In this document: piece after piece, positions 34,640 to 43,343 of the stretch | Numbering within the stretch: position 1 is the stretch's first letter | Layout of the letters: each line of letters begins with the position of its first letter | From: Neoluteolibacter marinus | GTDB taxonomy: Bacteria; Verrucomicrobiota; Verrucomicrobiia; Verrucomicrobiales; Akkermansiaceae | DNA: 64,000 nucleotides | NCBI RefSeq assembly: GCF_014904755.1 | Contig: NZ_JACZFQ010000095.1 | Location: forward strand, 173,645 to 237,644 | Direction of reading: 5' to 3' | The notes under the pieces: generated by a model | Seen by the model: the letters and a program-made list of their open reading frames with translations, nothing else | The model's database searches: none | What the model was told of the DNA's origin: nothing | Translations under genes and position numbers: made by a program

Positions 34640-35209
34640 ATGAGCTCAAGCGCCCACCAATGGCAATTTCCACACCAACACATTCAGATACCATTGTGCT
34701 ACCTTCCGAACGAGACGCTTTCCGGCTACCCGCCGAATCACCCAATCAACTCGGCCCCTCAGGTCGAAACCACCCTTCTCAGCGAGTTTGAGACAAAGAC
34801 CGGATGCCGGCTTCCGAATTGGCTCGCTGAACATTTGATGCTGCAAAACGGCGGCACAGTAAGAAATGAATACTTCAATGAGGACATCTCTCCGTCCGAA
34901 GTCTTCTCTATTCTAACAAATTTCTCCGAGGAACTTTGGGATTCGACGATCCAAGCTCTCGATCAATGGCTGGATCGAAGAGGCGACTTCGAAGACAACC
35001 CCGAACTTCAGCCCGAACTTGAGCGCCGATTTGGCGACCTCTCCAAGTTGATCGTGTTGTACACCGATGGTCACGTGTTCAACCTTCTCGACTACCGTGA
35101 GAAACCCGAAGACCCACCCGTCGTTTACCTCGACCTCGAAGCTGGCGATGGATCTCTCGCGATGATCGCCCCCAGCGTTGAGGAACTTTTTCTAAAACCC
35201 TCGATCTGA
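34640..35209 (+). CDS. SUKH (SMI1/KNR4-like) immunity protein, paralogue
   Basis: 189 residues from ATG 34640, three bases after the preceding small gene. It is a clear paralogue of the SUKH protein at 30121. The C-terminal half is nearly the same (KLIVLYTDGHVFN, PPVVYLDLEAGDGS, ELFLKPS), whereas the N-terminal half differs and is longer. Both keep the LP...LQNGG or IQNGG block. Because the toxin tips differ, this copy may be left from an earlier WHH-type tip, protect against related toxins, or serve the tip encoded here. DNA here is richer in A+T than in the RHS core. Confidence 0.82.
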   Translation: MSSSAHQWQFPHQHIQIPLCYLPNETLSGYPPNHPINSAPQVETTLLSEFETKTGCRLPNWLAEHLMLQNGGTVRNEYFNEDISPSEVFSILTNFSEELWDSTIQALDQWLDRRGDFEDNPELQPELERRFGDLSKLIVLYTDGHVFNLLDYREKPEDPPVVYLDLEAGDGSLAMIAPSVEELFLKPSI

Positions 35210-35662
35210 GATTGGGTCCTATCGAGACGCAAGGCCACCAGGCTATGAAATCCGCCGCCAGACCGCATGCGAGCCAAGGTCGTCGGCACGGGGTGAATGG
35301 CAGCGCTGGAACTCCCAGACCGGCCGGGAGTGATCGAAGCGCAATTCGTCAAAGGGACTGCGGCCCCGTTCGCCGAGATCGAGCGGTTGGAAGCGCTGGA
35401 TGCCCTCGCGCCGGAACCACTCGGTGACAAAGCGGGAATCCTCCCAGTCGCCGATCCGGCATTCGGCGAGCGGGACGCAGCGCGGGGGTGAGGGGTGAAC
35501 GGCGGTCATAAGTTCACTTGAACACTCTCGACCCGAGAATGTCAACCTTCCCGAGCTAGCGAGGTTGACGGACGAGCAAATAGGGCTTCCGCACGCCAAG
35601 GTTCCACGGGTTCCCTCCAGGTGCGGCGGATCTCCCGCGACGCCGGTCCGCTCGCTCTTCGC
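35210..35662. other. Boundary region after the toxin cluster
   Basis: About 450 bases between the second SUKH gene and the dienelactone hydrolase stop. One weak minus-strand frame (35243-35509) is the only candidate gene. No tRNA, repeat or clear terminator is visible. Confidence 0.4.
35243..35509 (-). CDS. Possible small hypothetical protein
   Basis: An 88-residue frame from ATG 35509. Its product (VPLAECRIGDWEDSRFVTEWFRREGIQ) has reasonable composition, with aromatic and charged residues mixed and no signal peptide or membrane helix. No family is recognised. It may be a true small gene or the end of a decayed one. Confidence 0.35.
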   Translation of the reverse strand: MTAVHPSPPRCVPLAECRIGDWEDSRFVTEWFRREGIQRFQPLDLGERGRSPFDELRFDHSRPVWEFQRCHSPRADDLGSHAVWRRIS

Positions 35663-36403
35663 TCAACCGACGTGCTCGGCTAGGAACCTGAACAGCAGCG
35701 CCATGCAGGCACGGGCCAAGGCCGGGTTGTAGCGGGGGCCCTCGTCGCGGAGGAAGGCGTGGGCGGCATTGAACTCGTGCCACTCGAAGGACCGTCCGCC
35801 TTTTTCGACGGTGGATCGGATCAGCGAGCGGCCTTCGTCCGGAATGTGGGGGTCCTGTCGGCCCCACACGAACAGCAGTTCGGCCTCCATGCCGGGCAGC
35901 CGCTTCAGGGTGTCGTCCGACTTGCCGGCGCCGAGCGACGCGGAATGGACGTCGGTCGGATAGAACGCCGACACCGCCGACACCCCCTCGTGGAACCCAG
36001 CCCGCAGCGCCAGATGCCCGCCGAGGCAGACGCCGTGAGATGCAATCTTGCCGGTGCAGGAATCATGCGCCTGCAGCCACTTCACCACCACGTCCACGTC
36101 CTCGTCGTAGGACGCGAGCTCCTTGGCGTATTTCAGCTCGTTGCCGCGATCCGACCCGGCCTGGTCGTAGGCTAGCACGGTCCCCAAGGGTTCGAACTCG
36201 TGGTAAACCTCGGGCACCACGACGAGATAGCCTTCGCCGGCGATCGCCGCGGCCATCCGGCGGATCGGCCCGGTCACTTGAAAGATCTCGGAGTAAAAAA
36301 TTACCGCCGGGTATTTCCCTCCCCCGTTCGGAGTGAAGGTGTGGACGCGCATCGTCCCGCGCGTGGTCTCCAGATCGGCGATTCCCTCGGTCAGCGTGGC
36401 CAT
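35663..36403 (-). CDS. Dienelactone hydrolase family protein
   Basis: 246 residues of alpha/beta-hydrolase fold (DLH family). The catalytic set is readable: E39 in FYSEIF, nucleophile C126 in SHGVCLGGH, D184 in GRQDPHIP and H215 in NAAHAFLRD. The start at ATG 36403 (MATLTEGIAD) is chosen because the 21 upstream in-frame residues look non-coding. The family hydrolyses dienelactones or related small esters in the cytoplasm; the true substrate is unknown. It diverges from the basic secretory protein gene, with about 120 bases between starts. Confidence 0.88.
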   Translation of the reverse strand: MATLTEGIADLETTRGTMRVHTFTPNGGGKYPAVIFYSEIFQVTGPIRRMAAAIAGEGYLVVVPEVYHEFEPLGTVLAYDQAGSDRGNELKYAKELASYDEDVDVVVKWLQAHDSCTGKIASHGVCLGGHLALRAGFHEGVSAVSAFYPTDVHSASLGAGKSDDTLKRLPGMEAELLFVWGRQDPHIPDEGRSLIRSTVEKGGRSFEWHEFNAAHAFLRDEGPRYNPALARACMALLFRFLAEHVG

Positions 36404-36526
36404 GTCGCCGGGAAACTCGGCTGCCCGGCCAGCCCTGGCCAGCCTTTCCCGCGGCGCCGGCGGCAAAAAATGACGATGGATGATGAACGAAGACTAAACG
36501 CCCCGCCGCTTAGGCGCGTAACAAGC

Positions 36527-37882
36527 ATGATCCCGACCTTTCGTAACGGCTCCCTCGTCTGCTCCACCCTCCTCGCCGCCGGTCCCCTCCTCGCCGCCCC
36601 GTCGGTGACGCCGGGCTTCAACGCGACCGATGCCGGCTTCAAGTTCGACAAGGTCGATCCCCCGGCGCTCAACGACGCCGCGGCCAAGGGAACCTTTTCC
36701 ATCATTGACGGCGACCGCGACCGCAACAGCGCCGACCTCTCCGCGCTGAACGACGGCAAGGTCCCGAACAGCGCCGACCAGCCGCAGTCGAACTTCTTCT
36801 TCGCGATGAACACCGACGGCGGTCGCCTCGGCCTGGATCTCGGATCGCTCACGGCGGTGAAGAGCATCGGCACCTATTCCTGGCACGGTGGCGGCCGCGG
36901 CCCGCAGGTTTACAGCGTCTACGGCGCCAACGGCAAAGCCAAGGACTTCAATGCCTCGCCGACCCGCGGCACCGACCCGCGCTCCTGCGGCTGGGAACTG
37001 ATCGCCGAAGTCGACACCCGGCCGAAGTCGGGCAAGGGCGAAGGCCAGCACGGCGTCGAGATCGCCAATCGCGGCGGCCGGGCGCTCGGCAACTACCAGC
37101 ACCTGCTGTTCGACATCCAGCGCACCTCCCCGGACGACGCGCACGGCAACACCTTCTTCAGCGAGATCGACGTCATCGACGCCCGCGGACCGGAGATCGA
37201 GCGGATCAAGCCGCCTGAAAAGATCGTCAAGAACTACAAGTCGGCCGACGGCAAGTACCGCTACATCATCGACAGCTCCAAGGCGCCCGCCCTCACCGAA
37301 TGGTGCGAGAAGGAACTGCTGCCGACGATCGAGGAGTGGTATCCGAAACTCGTTGAGATGCTGCCGAGCGACGGCTACCGCGCGCCGGATGTGGTGATTT
37401 TTGAATTCCGCGACGACATGGGCGGCACCCCGGCCTACGCCGCCGGCAACAAGATCTCGATGAGCGCCCCGTGGTTCCCCGGCCAGCTCCAGCGCGAGGC
37501 CAAGGGTTGCGTGGTCCACGAAATGGGCCACGTGGTACAGAACTACTGGCGCGCCCGCCAGACCAACCGCAATCCCAAGCCGACCCCGGGTTGGATCACC
37601 GAAGGCATCTGCGACTACATCCGCTGGTTCCTCTTCGAGCCCGAAAGCCAGGGCGCCCACGTCCGCAACGTGAACCAGGCCCGCTACGATGCCAGCTACC
37701 GCGTGTCGGCCAACTTCCTCGACTGGGTGTGCACCGAGAAGGACAAGGATCTCTTCAAGAAGCTCAATGCCGCCGCCCGCGAAGGCCGCTACGAGGAGAA
37801 GCTCTGGAAGGAGTGGACCGGCAGCACCCTCGAGGAACTTTCCGAGGGCTGGAAGAAGGATGTCGAGAAGGGCAAGCGCTGA
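36527..37882 (+). CDS. Basic secretory protein (BSP) family putative metalloprotease
   Basis: 451 residues with a signal peptide (MIPTFRNGSLVCSTLLAAGPLLAA); ATG 36527 is chosen because it begins the signal sequence. The first part (about 25-235) is a discoidin-like or beta-sandwich region (GRLGLDLGSLTAVKSIGTYSW). The second (about 245-451) matches the BSP family (PF04450), with zinc-site H331-E-M-G-H335 and the typical TPGWITEGICDYIRW. It is exported and probably acts on proteins or glycoproteins outside the cytoplasm. It converges with the NdpA-type gene. Confidence 0.87.
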   Translation: MIPTFRNGSLVCSTLLAAGPLLAAPSVTPGFNATDAGFKFDKVDPPALNDAAAKGTFSIIDGDRDRNSADLSALNDGKVPNSADQPQSNFFFAMNTDGGRLGLDLGSLTAVKSIGTYSWHGGGRGPQVYSVYGANGKAKDFNASPTRGTDPRSCGWELIAEVDTRPKSGKGEGQHGVEIANRGGRALGNYQHLLFDIQRTSPDDAHGNTFFSEIDVIDARGPEIERIKPPEKIVKNYKSADGKYRYIIDSSKAPALTEWCEKELLPTIEEWYPKLVEMLPSDGYRAPDVVIFEFRDDMGGTPAYAAGNKISMSAPWFPGQLQREAKGCVVHEMGHVVQNYWRARQTNRNPKPTPGWITEGICDYIRWFLFEPESQGAHVRNVNQARYDASYRVSANFLDWVCTEKDKDLFKKLNAAAREGRYEEKLWKEWTGSTLEELSEGWKKDVEKGKR

Positions 37883-37897
37883 GCTTGCCCGACCCGG

Positions 37898-37926
37898 CCG
37901 GGACGTGGCCTCAGGTCACGTCCCGG
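37898..37926. terminator. Hairpin between convergent genes
   Basis: ccgggacgtggcc (37898-37910) and ggtcacgtcccgg (37914-37926) form a 13-bp stem with one mismatch and a 3-base loop. It lies 16 bases past the BSP stop and overlaps the stop codon of the opposite gene. No T run follows on either strand, so termination strength is uncertain. Confidence 0.5.
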
Positions 37927-39002
37927 TTGAAGTAGACCTTGATGAACTTCATCCCCTTTGACGTGTCGAAGCCGCGCTCGAGCACATCCTCGGGCTGATC
38001 CACGGCCCCCGGCTTGACGTGGATCTCGATGCCGGTGTCGAGCTTGACCACCGTGCTGATCCGCTTCTTGGCCTTGCTCACGTCCTTTTTCGAGATCTCG
38101 AACGAATCCTCGAAACGCTGTCCCTGCTCCTCCTCGACCTTGGCGCGGTGCTCCTTGAACTTCTCGACGGCCTCGGGGGTCCGTAGGACCTGTTCCTCGA
38201 ACTCCTGCAGGCTGAACTGCTCCTTCTCCTCGAAGTAAGCAAGCGCGTCGCGGGCGGCGGTGGCCGTTTCCCACGGCGGGGTGCCGTCGTCCGCCGTCTC
38301 CTCGGCCGCCTGCTTCTTGGCCTTCTCCTCCTCCTTGACGAAGGCCACCGCCATGTCGGCGTATTTGTTGGTCAGGAAGGGACTGTCGGTCACCGAGACC
38401 ACCCCGAGGAAATCCCGGACCCAGAAGCGCGAATCGGATCCCGACCGGTCGAAGGTCAGGACGTGGAAGCCCTTGTGCGGATGGTGGTTGAGGATCAGGC
38501 AGCCCTTGTCGATCTTCTCCGGGTTGATCCCCTGCTCGGTGTGGAGCTCGAGATCGCCGTCCTTGGTGGAAATGCTCAGGAAGGGCACCACGCTCTCCGA
38601 TTTCAGGATGCAAATCGCCTGGGTCGGCTCGCCGTTCACCTCCACGTCCTCGACCAGGGAGATGCAAAGGTCGCCGGACTTGATGTTCGGGTGGTTGGAC
38701 TTGGAATAGAGGCGTTTGGCGATGTCGCAGCCCTTTTCCAGGAGGCCGTCCGGCGATTCGAATATCGCTTTCGCGCAGGAGTTCATCTCGTGCTGGTCCA
38801 GCGACGAGTGGTGGTTGAAGCGGTAGCCGGCGAGGTTGCGGAAGGGCTTGAGGAAAATCCCGGTGAGGGTGGAGCGGTCAGCCTCGTCCACCACGAACAC
38901 CTGCTTGGAGGTTTGCAGCGGTTCATCGCGCTGGGGATGGCCCACTTTGGCGAGGACGAGTTTGGTGGCGGCGGCGGAGGTGAAGCGGATCTTGACGGAC
39001 AT
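37911..39002 (-). CDS. NdpA/YejK-family nucleoid-associated protein
   Basis: 363 residues (NA37 family, PF04245). The family pattern is visible in the N-terminal third (SSLDQHEMNSCAKAIFES), the middle (GDLCISLVEDVEVNGEP, ICILKSESVVPFL, GCLILN) and a long charged C-terminal helical segment (about 240-300). It begins at ATG 39002 (MSVKIRFTSAAA); the frame stays open further upstream, but that extension overlaps the opposite methyltransferase gene. The family binds DNA and nucleoids; a link to phage or conjugative processes is known in some relatives. It converges with the BSP gene. Confidence 0.85.
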   Translation of the reverse strand: MSVKIRFTSAAATKLVLAKVGHPQRDEPLQTSKQVFVVDEADRSTLTGIFLKPFRNLAGYRFNHHSSLDQHEMNSCAKAIFESPDGLLEKGCDIAKRLYSKSNHPNIKSGDLCISLVEDVEVNGEPTQAICILKSESVVPFLSISTKDGDLELHTEQGINPEKIDKGCLILNHHPHKGFHVLTFDRSGSDSRFWVRDFLGVVSVTDSPFLTNKYADMAVAFVKEEEKAKKQAAEETADDGTPPWETATAARDALAYFEEKEQFSLQEFEEQVLRTPEAVEKFKEHRAKVEEEQGQRFEDSFEISKKDVSKAKKRISTVVKLDTGIEIHVKPGAVDQPEDVLERGFDTSKGMKFIKVYFNRDVT

Positions 39003-39131
39003 GCGGGGCGCGGACGCTAGGAACACCCGCCGCGGGAGGCAAGACCGGTTGGAAAAATGCGCGCCGGGCCCTGTGGTTTCCGGGGATTCGGGGATGGCAC
39101 TTCGGGGCTGCCGCGCCAAGATCTCCCGGAA

Positions 39132-39905
39132 ATGAGCCGCACCGCCGTTCCCCTTGTCGTTGCCCTCGGCATCGCGATCGCCACCTGGATGTGGTTCCGG
39201 CCCGCAGCGCCGCCGCAGGATGATCCGGCAGAGGAGGCCCAGGCCGCCGAAGCTCCGGAACCGCCGGTCGTCGAATACACCACGGGCCCGGCCACTCCGG
39301 ACGGCACCGGCAAGTTTTTCCACGGCCGGGAGATCGCCCAGGTCATGGGCCACGCGGGACTGGGCTGGCTCGAGCGCGGGAACCGGGAGGATGAGGAGGC
39401 CCCGTCGAAAGCGATTGCCGCCATCGAACTCGCGCCGGACGCGGTGATCGCCGACATCGGCGCGGGATCGGGCTACTACAGTTTCCGCCTCGCCCCCAAG
39501 GTTCCCGCGGGCAAAGTGATCGCCGTCGACATCCAGCCCGAGATGCTCGATTTCCTCCGCGAACGGGCCTCGGAACGTGAGATCCGCAACGTCCAGCCGC
39601 ATCTCGGGGCCATCGATGACATCCGGGTGCCGCCGGCAACCCTCGATGCCGTCTTGATGGTCGATGCCTACCACGAGTTCTCCCATCCGCGGGAGATGCT
39701 CGCGTCCCTCCGCCACGCCCTCAAGCCGGGGGGCCGGATCTTCCTCCTCGAATACCGCGCCGAGGATCCGCGGGTGCCGATCAAGCCCCTGCACAAGATG
39801 ACCGAAGCCCAGGCCCGCCTCGAATTCGAATCGGCCGGGTTCCGCTTCGTCAAAAATCTCCGCCCCCTCCCCTGGCAACATCTCCTGATATTTGAGAAGC
39901 CATGA
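39132..39905 (+). CDS. Membrane-anchored or exported class I SAM-dependent methyltransferase
   Basis: 257 residues from ATG 39132. An N-terminal hydrophobic segment (about 6-21, VPLVVALGIAIATWMW) anchors or exports the protein, followed by a Pro/Ala/Glu-rich linker. The Rossmann methyltransferase domain starts near residue 92: motif I D108-I-G-A-G-S-G, acidic residue in IAVDIQPEM, LMVDAYHEF, and the post-motif LKPGGRIFLLEYR. The substrate is unknown. Since SAM is cytoplasmic, an inward-facing signal-anchored topology is more likely than secretion. A clear terminator follows. Confidence 0.85.
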   Translation: MSRTAVPLVVALGIAIATWMWFRPAAPPQDDPAEEAQAAEAPEPPVVEYTTGPATPDGTGKFFHGREIAQVMGHAGLGWLERGNREDEEAPSKAIAAIELAPDAVIADIGAGSGYYSFRLAPKVPAGKVIAVDIQPEMLDFLRERASEREIRNVQPHLGAIDDIRVPPATLDAVLMVDAYHEFSHPREMLASLRHALKPGGRIFLLEYRAEDPRVPIKPLHKMTEAQARLEFESAGFRFVKNLRPLPWQHLLIFEKP

Positions 39906-39912
39906 TCATTGA

Positions 39913-39934
39913 GTAACTCGGGAGTTACTTTTTT
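39913..39934 (+). terminator. Rho-independent terminator
   Basis: GTAACT (39913-39918) pairs with AGTTAC (39923-39928), followed by six T residues. It starts eight bases after the methyltransferase stop. Confidence 0.85.
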
Positions 39935-40193
39935 CATTTTCCTGTTTTTCCGACTCACCCTTTTCTCATCAAGGGTGTTATAGTTTCCGCTCGTCATGAG
40001 CACATGGGCGCGGCCATCCCGTTGCCCTCCGGTCGAATCGTCCGCGCCCCCCTTCAACCCGGGGGCGCGGTCATTTCCGGGCGACTCCGACAATTTCCCG
40101 CTGACATTGAACGACCGGCGCCCCTAACGGGTCAGAACCCTTAGCTCCCCCTGCCCCGTGACTCCCCCCAAAGATGAACGGACTGCCGACAAA

Positions 40194-40673
40194 ATGTCAG
40201 ATGCTCAAATCATCCTGCTCGCCATCCTTGGCGGCGGGCTTGCCTCCGGGTGGATCCTCGCCCGGTGGTTGGAGAAGCGCTATAACCGCGACCTCGATGG
40301 CGACTCGGAGGAGATCCTCGATGAGATGGAGATGGTGATGTCGCCCCGGCGGGGCCTCGAGATCCGCACCCGCTGCAAGAATCTTCAACCAATCCTCCAG
40401 CGGATCTCCGATCGCACGGAGGCAGGGTTCGGCGAGCGGCAGGCGCGCCTGCTGGCCAAGCGGATTTCCCGGCGGGGCCAGCGCGGCTGTGAGCGCATCC
40501 GCTTCTTTGTGCGCCTCAACGGCTGCCGGAGCGACCTCGAAATCCAGTGGTCGCGCGACGGCTCCGACCGGGTGCGGCTGCTGGTGTTCGCCGCACCGAG
40601 CATCATCCGCGCGCTCAAGCGCCACGATCGCGGGCTGGTTCCGGTTCCCGGGATGGAGCACACGGTCGTTTGA
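40194..40673 (+). CDS. Membrane-anchored hypothetical protein
   Basis: 159 residues from ATG 40194 (an in-frame GTG at 40158 would add 12). An N-terminal transmembrane helix (AQIILLAILGGGLASGWIL) is followed by an acidic stretch (DLDGDSEEILDEMEM) and an arginine-rich soluble domain (RISRRGQRGCERIRFFVR). No family is recognised. It is followed at 84 bases by another small membrane protein. Confidence 0.65.
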   Translation: MSDAQIILLAILGGGLASGWILARWLEKRYNRDLDGDSEEILDEMEMVMSPRRGLEIRTRCKNLQPILQRISDRTEAGFGERQARLLAKRISRRGQRGCERIRFFVRLNGCRSDLEIQWSRDGSDRVRLLVFAAPSIIRALKRHDRGLVPVPGMEHTVV

Positions 40674-40756
40674 CAGGCGCGGCAACGGGTGGAGCTTGTC
40701 CGGTTCCCGCGAAGCGTTTTCGCGGAGCACGGGTCATCGTTACCGACCGATCTGTC

Positions 40757-41116
40757 GTGAAAACCTTCGTCATCGCCGTGGTCGCCCTCGTCCTCGGAAT
40801 TTCCGGCGGCTGGGGCATTGCCCAGCTGAGCTGGAAATCCCGGATCTCGGGCCATGCCTACGTTTGCGCGGAGGGCGGCACGACCGGTGGATTCCACCAT
40901 TCGGTTTGGAGGCACCAGGCCGCTGGTGATCTGCTGGCCGAGGATTGGAACTGGCAGATGATCCGCCAGGAGCAAAAGGGCCACTGGATGCTGTTCGTTA
41001 CCACCGCGTTCACCTTGTCCTATCTCGTCTACCGGGCTTGTCGCGTCCGGGTGAATCAGGGCGCGAAGGACTACCGCGGGCACCCGCCAAGCCACCGGCC
41101 GGCGCTGCCCCGCTGA
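40757..41116 (+). CDS. Small membrane hypothetical protein
   Basis: 119 residues from GTG 40757. Two hydrophobic helices are visible: the N-terminus (TFVIAVVALVLGISGGWGIA) and about residues 79-97 (LFVTTAFTLSYLVY). A short domain between them contains one cysteine and several tryptophans and histidines (FHHSVWRHQ). No family is recognised. The product has membrane-protein hydropathy; the longer upstream part of the frame overlaps the preceding gene and is not used. Confidence 0.55.
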   Translation: MKTFVIAVVALVLGISGGWGIAQLSWKSRISGHAYVCAEGGTTGGFHHSVWRHQAAGDLLAEDWNWQMIRQEQKGHWMLFVTTAFTLSYLVYRACRVRVNQGAKDYRGHPPSHRPALPR

Positions 41117-41202
41117 GCAGGGATCGCCGCGGATCCGGTCGCTGGCCCGTCCCACCGTTTCCCTCGTTGACGCCCCACGGGTGCGTGGCCAGATTCGACA
41201 CC

Positions 41203-41472
41203 ATGCCGTCGATCGCCTTCTCCCAGCACCTCCAGACCCACGTCGATGTCGTGCGTTCCGAGGTCACGGGTTCGACGGTGCGCGAAGCCCTGGAGGAAGT
41301 GGTGAAGCTCAACCCCCGCCTGAAAAGCTATGTGCTCGAAGACACCGGGGCGGTGCGGAAACACATTTCGATTTTCGTGAACGGCGAGTCGGTCCGGGAC
41401 CGGCTCAACTTGTCGGATCCTCTTCCCGCGGACGGGGATGTTTTCGTGATGCAAGCCTTGTCCGGCGGATAA
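41203..41472 (+). CDS. MoaD/ThiS-family sulfur-carrier-like protein
   Basis: 89 residues with a ubiquitin-like beta-grasp and the characteristic C-terminal Gly-Gly (QALSGG). The chain ISIFVNGE...LPADGDVFVMQALSGG matches MoaD-like proteins, whose terminal glycine is adenylated and thiocarboxylated. No MoaE, MoeB or thiazole gene is near. Instead a BNR-repeat propeller gene starts 29 bases later, a pairing that suggests a role outside molybdopterin synthesis. ATG 41203 is used since upstream codons are not protein-like. Confidence 0.85.
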   Translation: MPSIAFSQHLQTHVDVVRSEVTGSTVREALEEVVKLNPRLKSYVLEDTGAVRKHISIFVNGESVRDRLNLSDPLPADGDVFVMQALSGG

Positions 41473-41501
41473 ACCCCGCTCACTTCCCCTGATCCCCGCC
41501 C

Positions 41502-42617
41502 ATGAAAAACCTGATCCATGTCGGCACCCGCAAGGGCCTCTTCGCCTTCGAACGCGACGCAAGCGGCTGGTCGATGATCCGCGAATCCTTTTTGGGCATC
41601 CAAGTGCCCATGTTGCTCCACGACCGTCGGACGGGAATGCTGCACGCCGCGGTCGAGCACGGCCATTTCGGCACCAAGATGCATCGCAGCACCGACGGCG
41701 GCTCGACCTGGGAGGAGAAAGCCGGCGTCGCCTACCCACCCAAGCCCGACGATGTTCCCGACATCATGGAGCCCAACCGCAATGTCGCGGTTCCGTGGTC
41801 CTTGGAAAAGGTCTGGGCACTGGAAGCCGGAGGGGCCGATCAAGCCGGCGTGCTGTGGTGCGGCACGATCCCCGGCGGACTCTTCCGCTCGACCGACGAC
41901 GGCGAAAGCTGGGAGTTGGTGCGCAGCCTCTGGGACCGGCCCGAACGGTCGAAGTGGGCGGGCGGCGGGTATGATTTCCCCGGGATCCATTCGATTTGCG
42001 TCGATCCCCGGGACTCGCGGAAAGTCAGCGTCGGCATTTCCTGCGGCGGGGTCTGGCGCACCGAGGACGGCGGGGAAACCTGGGCCCAGAGCGCCCACGG
42101 CATGGCCTATGACTTCGTCCCCGCCGACCAGGGCGGAGCCGACCCCGATTGGCAGGATCCCCACCGCATGGTCATGTGCGCCGCCGATCCCGATCGTCTC
42201 TGGGTGCAGCATCATTGCACGATTTATCGATCCAACGACGGCGCCGCGAGTTGGCAGGAAGTGGCGGGCGTGGAGCCGTCGGGTTTCGGCTTCGCGGTCG
42301 CGGTCCACCCGCAGGACCCCGACACCGCTTGGTTCGTCCCCGCGAAGAAGGACGAGTTCCGCTATCCGGTCGATGGCCGGATGGTGGTCAACCGCACGAG
42401 GGACGGTGGGCGAAGCTTCGAAACCCTCACCACCGGACTGCCGGCCGTTCCCTGCTACGATCTCGTCTACCGCCATGGTCTCGACATTGATCAAAGCGGC
42501 GACCTGCTGGTGATGGGATCGACGACCGGTTCCCTCTGGGTCAGTGAAGACCAGGGTGACAGCTGGCAACTCATCACCGCCCATTTGCCGCCGGTCTACT
42601 GCACGCGCTTCGCGTGA
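41502..42617 (+). CDS. BNR/sialidase-like beta-propeller protein
   Basis: 371 residues without a signal peptide. At least five BNR (Asp-box) motifs are visible: STDGGSTWEE, STDDGESWEL, TEDGGETWAQ, SNDGAASWQE and SEDQGDSWQL, which define a sialidase-type propeller. It resembles the WD40/YVTN/BNR-like or exo-sialidase-annotated proteins, but sialidase catalytic residues were not identified, so enzymatic activity should not be assumed. It lies 29 bases after the MoaD-like gene and is probably co-transcribed. Confidence 0.82.
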   Translation: MKNLIHVGTRKGLFAFERDASGWSMIRESFLGIQVPMLLHDRRTGMLHAAVEHGHFGTKMHRSTDGGSTWEEKAGVAYPPKPDDVPDIMEPNRNVAVPWSLEKVWALEAGGADQAGVLWCGTIPGGLFRSTDDGESWELVRSLWDRPERSKWAGGGYDFPGIHSICVDPRDSRKVSVGISCGGVWRTEDGGETWAQSAHGMAYDFVPADQGGADPDWQDPHRMVMCAADPDRLWVQHHCTIYRSNDGAASWQEVAGVEPSGFGFAVAVHPQDPDTAWFVPAKKDEFRYPVDGRMVVNRTRDGGRSFETLTTGLPAVPCYDLVYRHGLDIDQSGDLLVMGSTTGSLWVSEDQGDSWQLITAHLPPVYCTRFA

Positions 42618-42704
42618 CGGGGACGCGGGGCCATGCTGTGAGGGCATGCCCACGCCAAGAACTTGGCATGGGGAAACCCGGGGCGGCGCTGCTATCGTCG
42701 CGGC

Positions 42705-43196
42705 ATGCAAGCAACGTCGATTGATCCCCGCGTCCGCATCGGACATGTGCATCTGAAAGTCGCCGACCTCGAGCGAAGCCTCGGGTTTTACCGAGACATC
42801 CTCGGCCTCCAACTGACCCAGCGCTTCGGCGACTCCGCGGCCTTCCTTTCTGCCGGGGGCTACCATCATCATCTCGGGGTCAACACTTGGGAAAGTCTCG
42901 GCGGCACTCCGCCGCCCCCCGGCCACACCGGACTCTTCCATACCGCCATCCTCTATCCCGATCGCCCGAGCCTGGCCGATGCCTTGCGCCGCGTTCAGCG
43001 GGCGGGGATCCCGCTCGACGGCGCCGCGGATCACGGGGTGAGCGAGGCACTCTACCTCCGGGATCCCGATCAGAATGGCGTCGAACTCTACTGCGACCGT
43101 CCCGAATCCCAGTGGCCGAGAGATGAGGCCGGCCAGATCGCCATGTTCACCCGACACCTCGATCTTGCCTCGTTGCTCGCGGAGCACGGGAGCTGA
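42705..43196 (+). CDS. VOC family (glyoxalase/dioxygenase-type) protein
   Basis: 163 residues from ATG 42705. It shows two beta-alpha-beta-beta-beta units of the vicinal-oxygen-chelate fold: HVHLKVADLERSLGFYRDILG early, and FHTAILYPDR with DPDQNGVELY late. The candidate metal ligands are the histidine of HVHLKV, the histidine of FHTAILY and the glutamate of VELY. Members include glyoxalase I and catechol 2,3-dioxygenase; the substrate is unknown. It follows the propeller gene at 87 bases. Confidence 0.85.
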   Translation: MQATSIDPRVRIGHVHLKVADLERSLGFYRDILGLQLTQRFGDSAAFLSAGGYHHHLGVNTWESLGGTPPPPGHTGLFHTAILYPDRPSLADALRRVQRAGIPLDGAADHGVSEALYLRDPDQNGVELYCDRPESQWPRDEAGQIAMFTRHLDLASLLAEHGS

Positions 43197-43276
43197 CGGA
43201 TTGCCAGAGTTGCATGGGTGCGATCATTTTCGACGAATTTGTTGAAAGATCGTCATTCCCGACTATCCGGCCGGAA

Positions 43277-43307
43277 TTGATAAAAAATCGGGGCGGGCAC
43301 GTAGTTT
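43277..43307 (+). promoter_or_regulatory. Candidate promoter
   Basis: TTGATA (43277-43282) and TAGTTT (43302-43307) with a 19-base spacer stand just ahead of the small gene starting at 43344. The match is weak and the spacer long, so this is only a suggestion. Confidence 0.3.
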
Positions 43308-43343
43308 GCTCCGCCTGACAGGTGATCACTCACCCACACACCC

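Noticed and set aside
39003..39881. N-terminal extension of the NdpA-type frame
   Set aside because: It overlaps the opposite methyltransferase, and the family start lies at ATG 39002.
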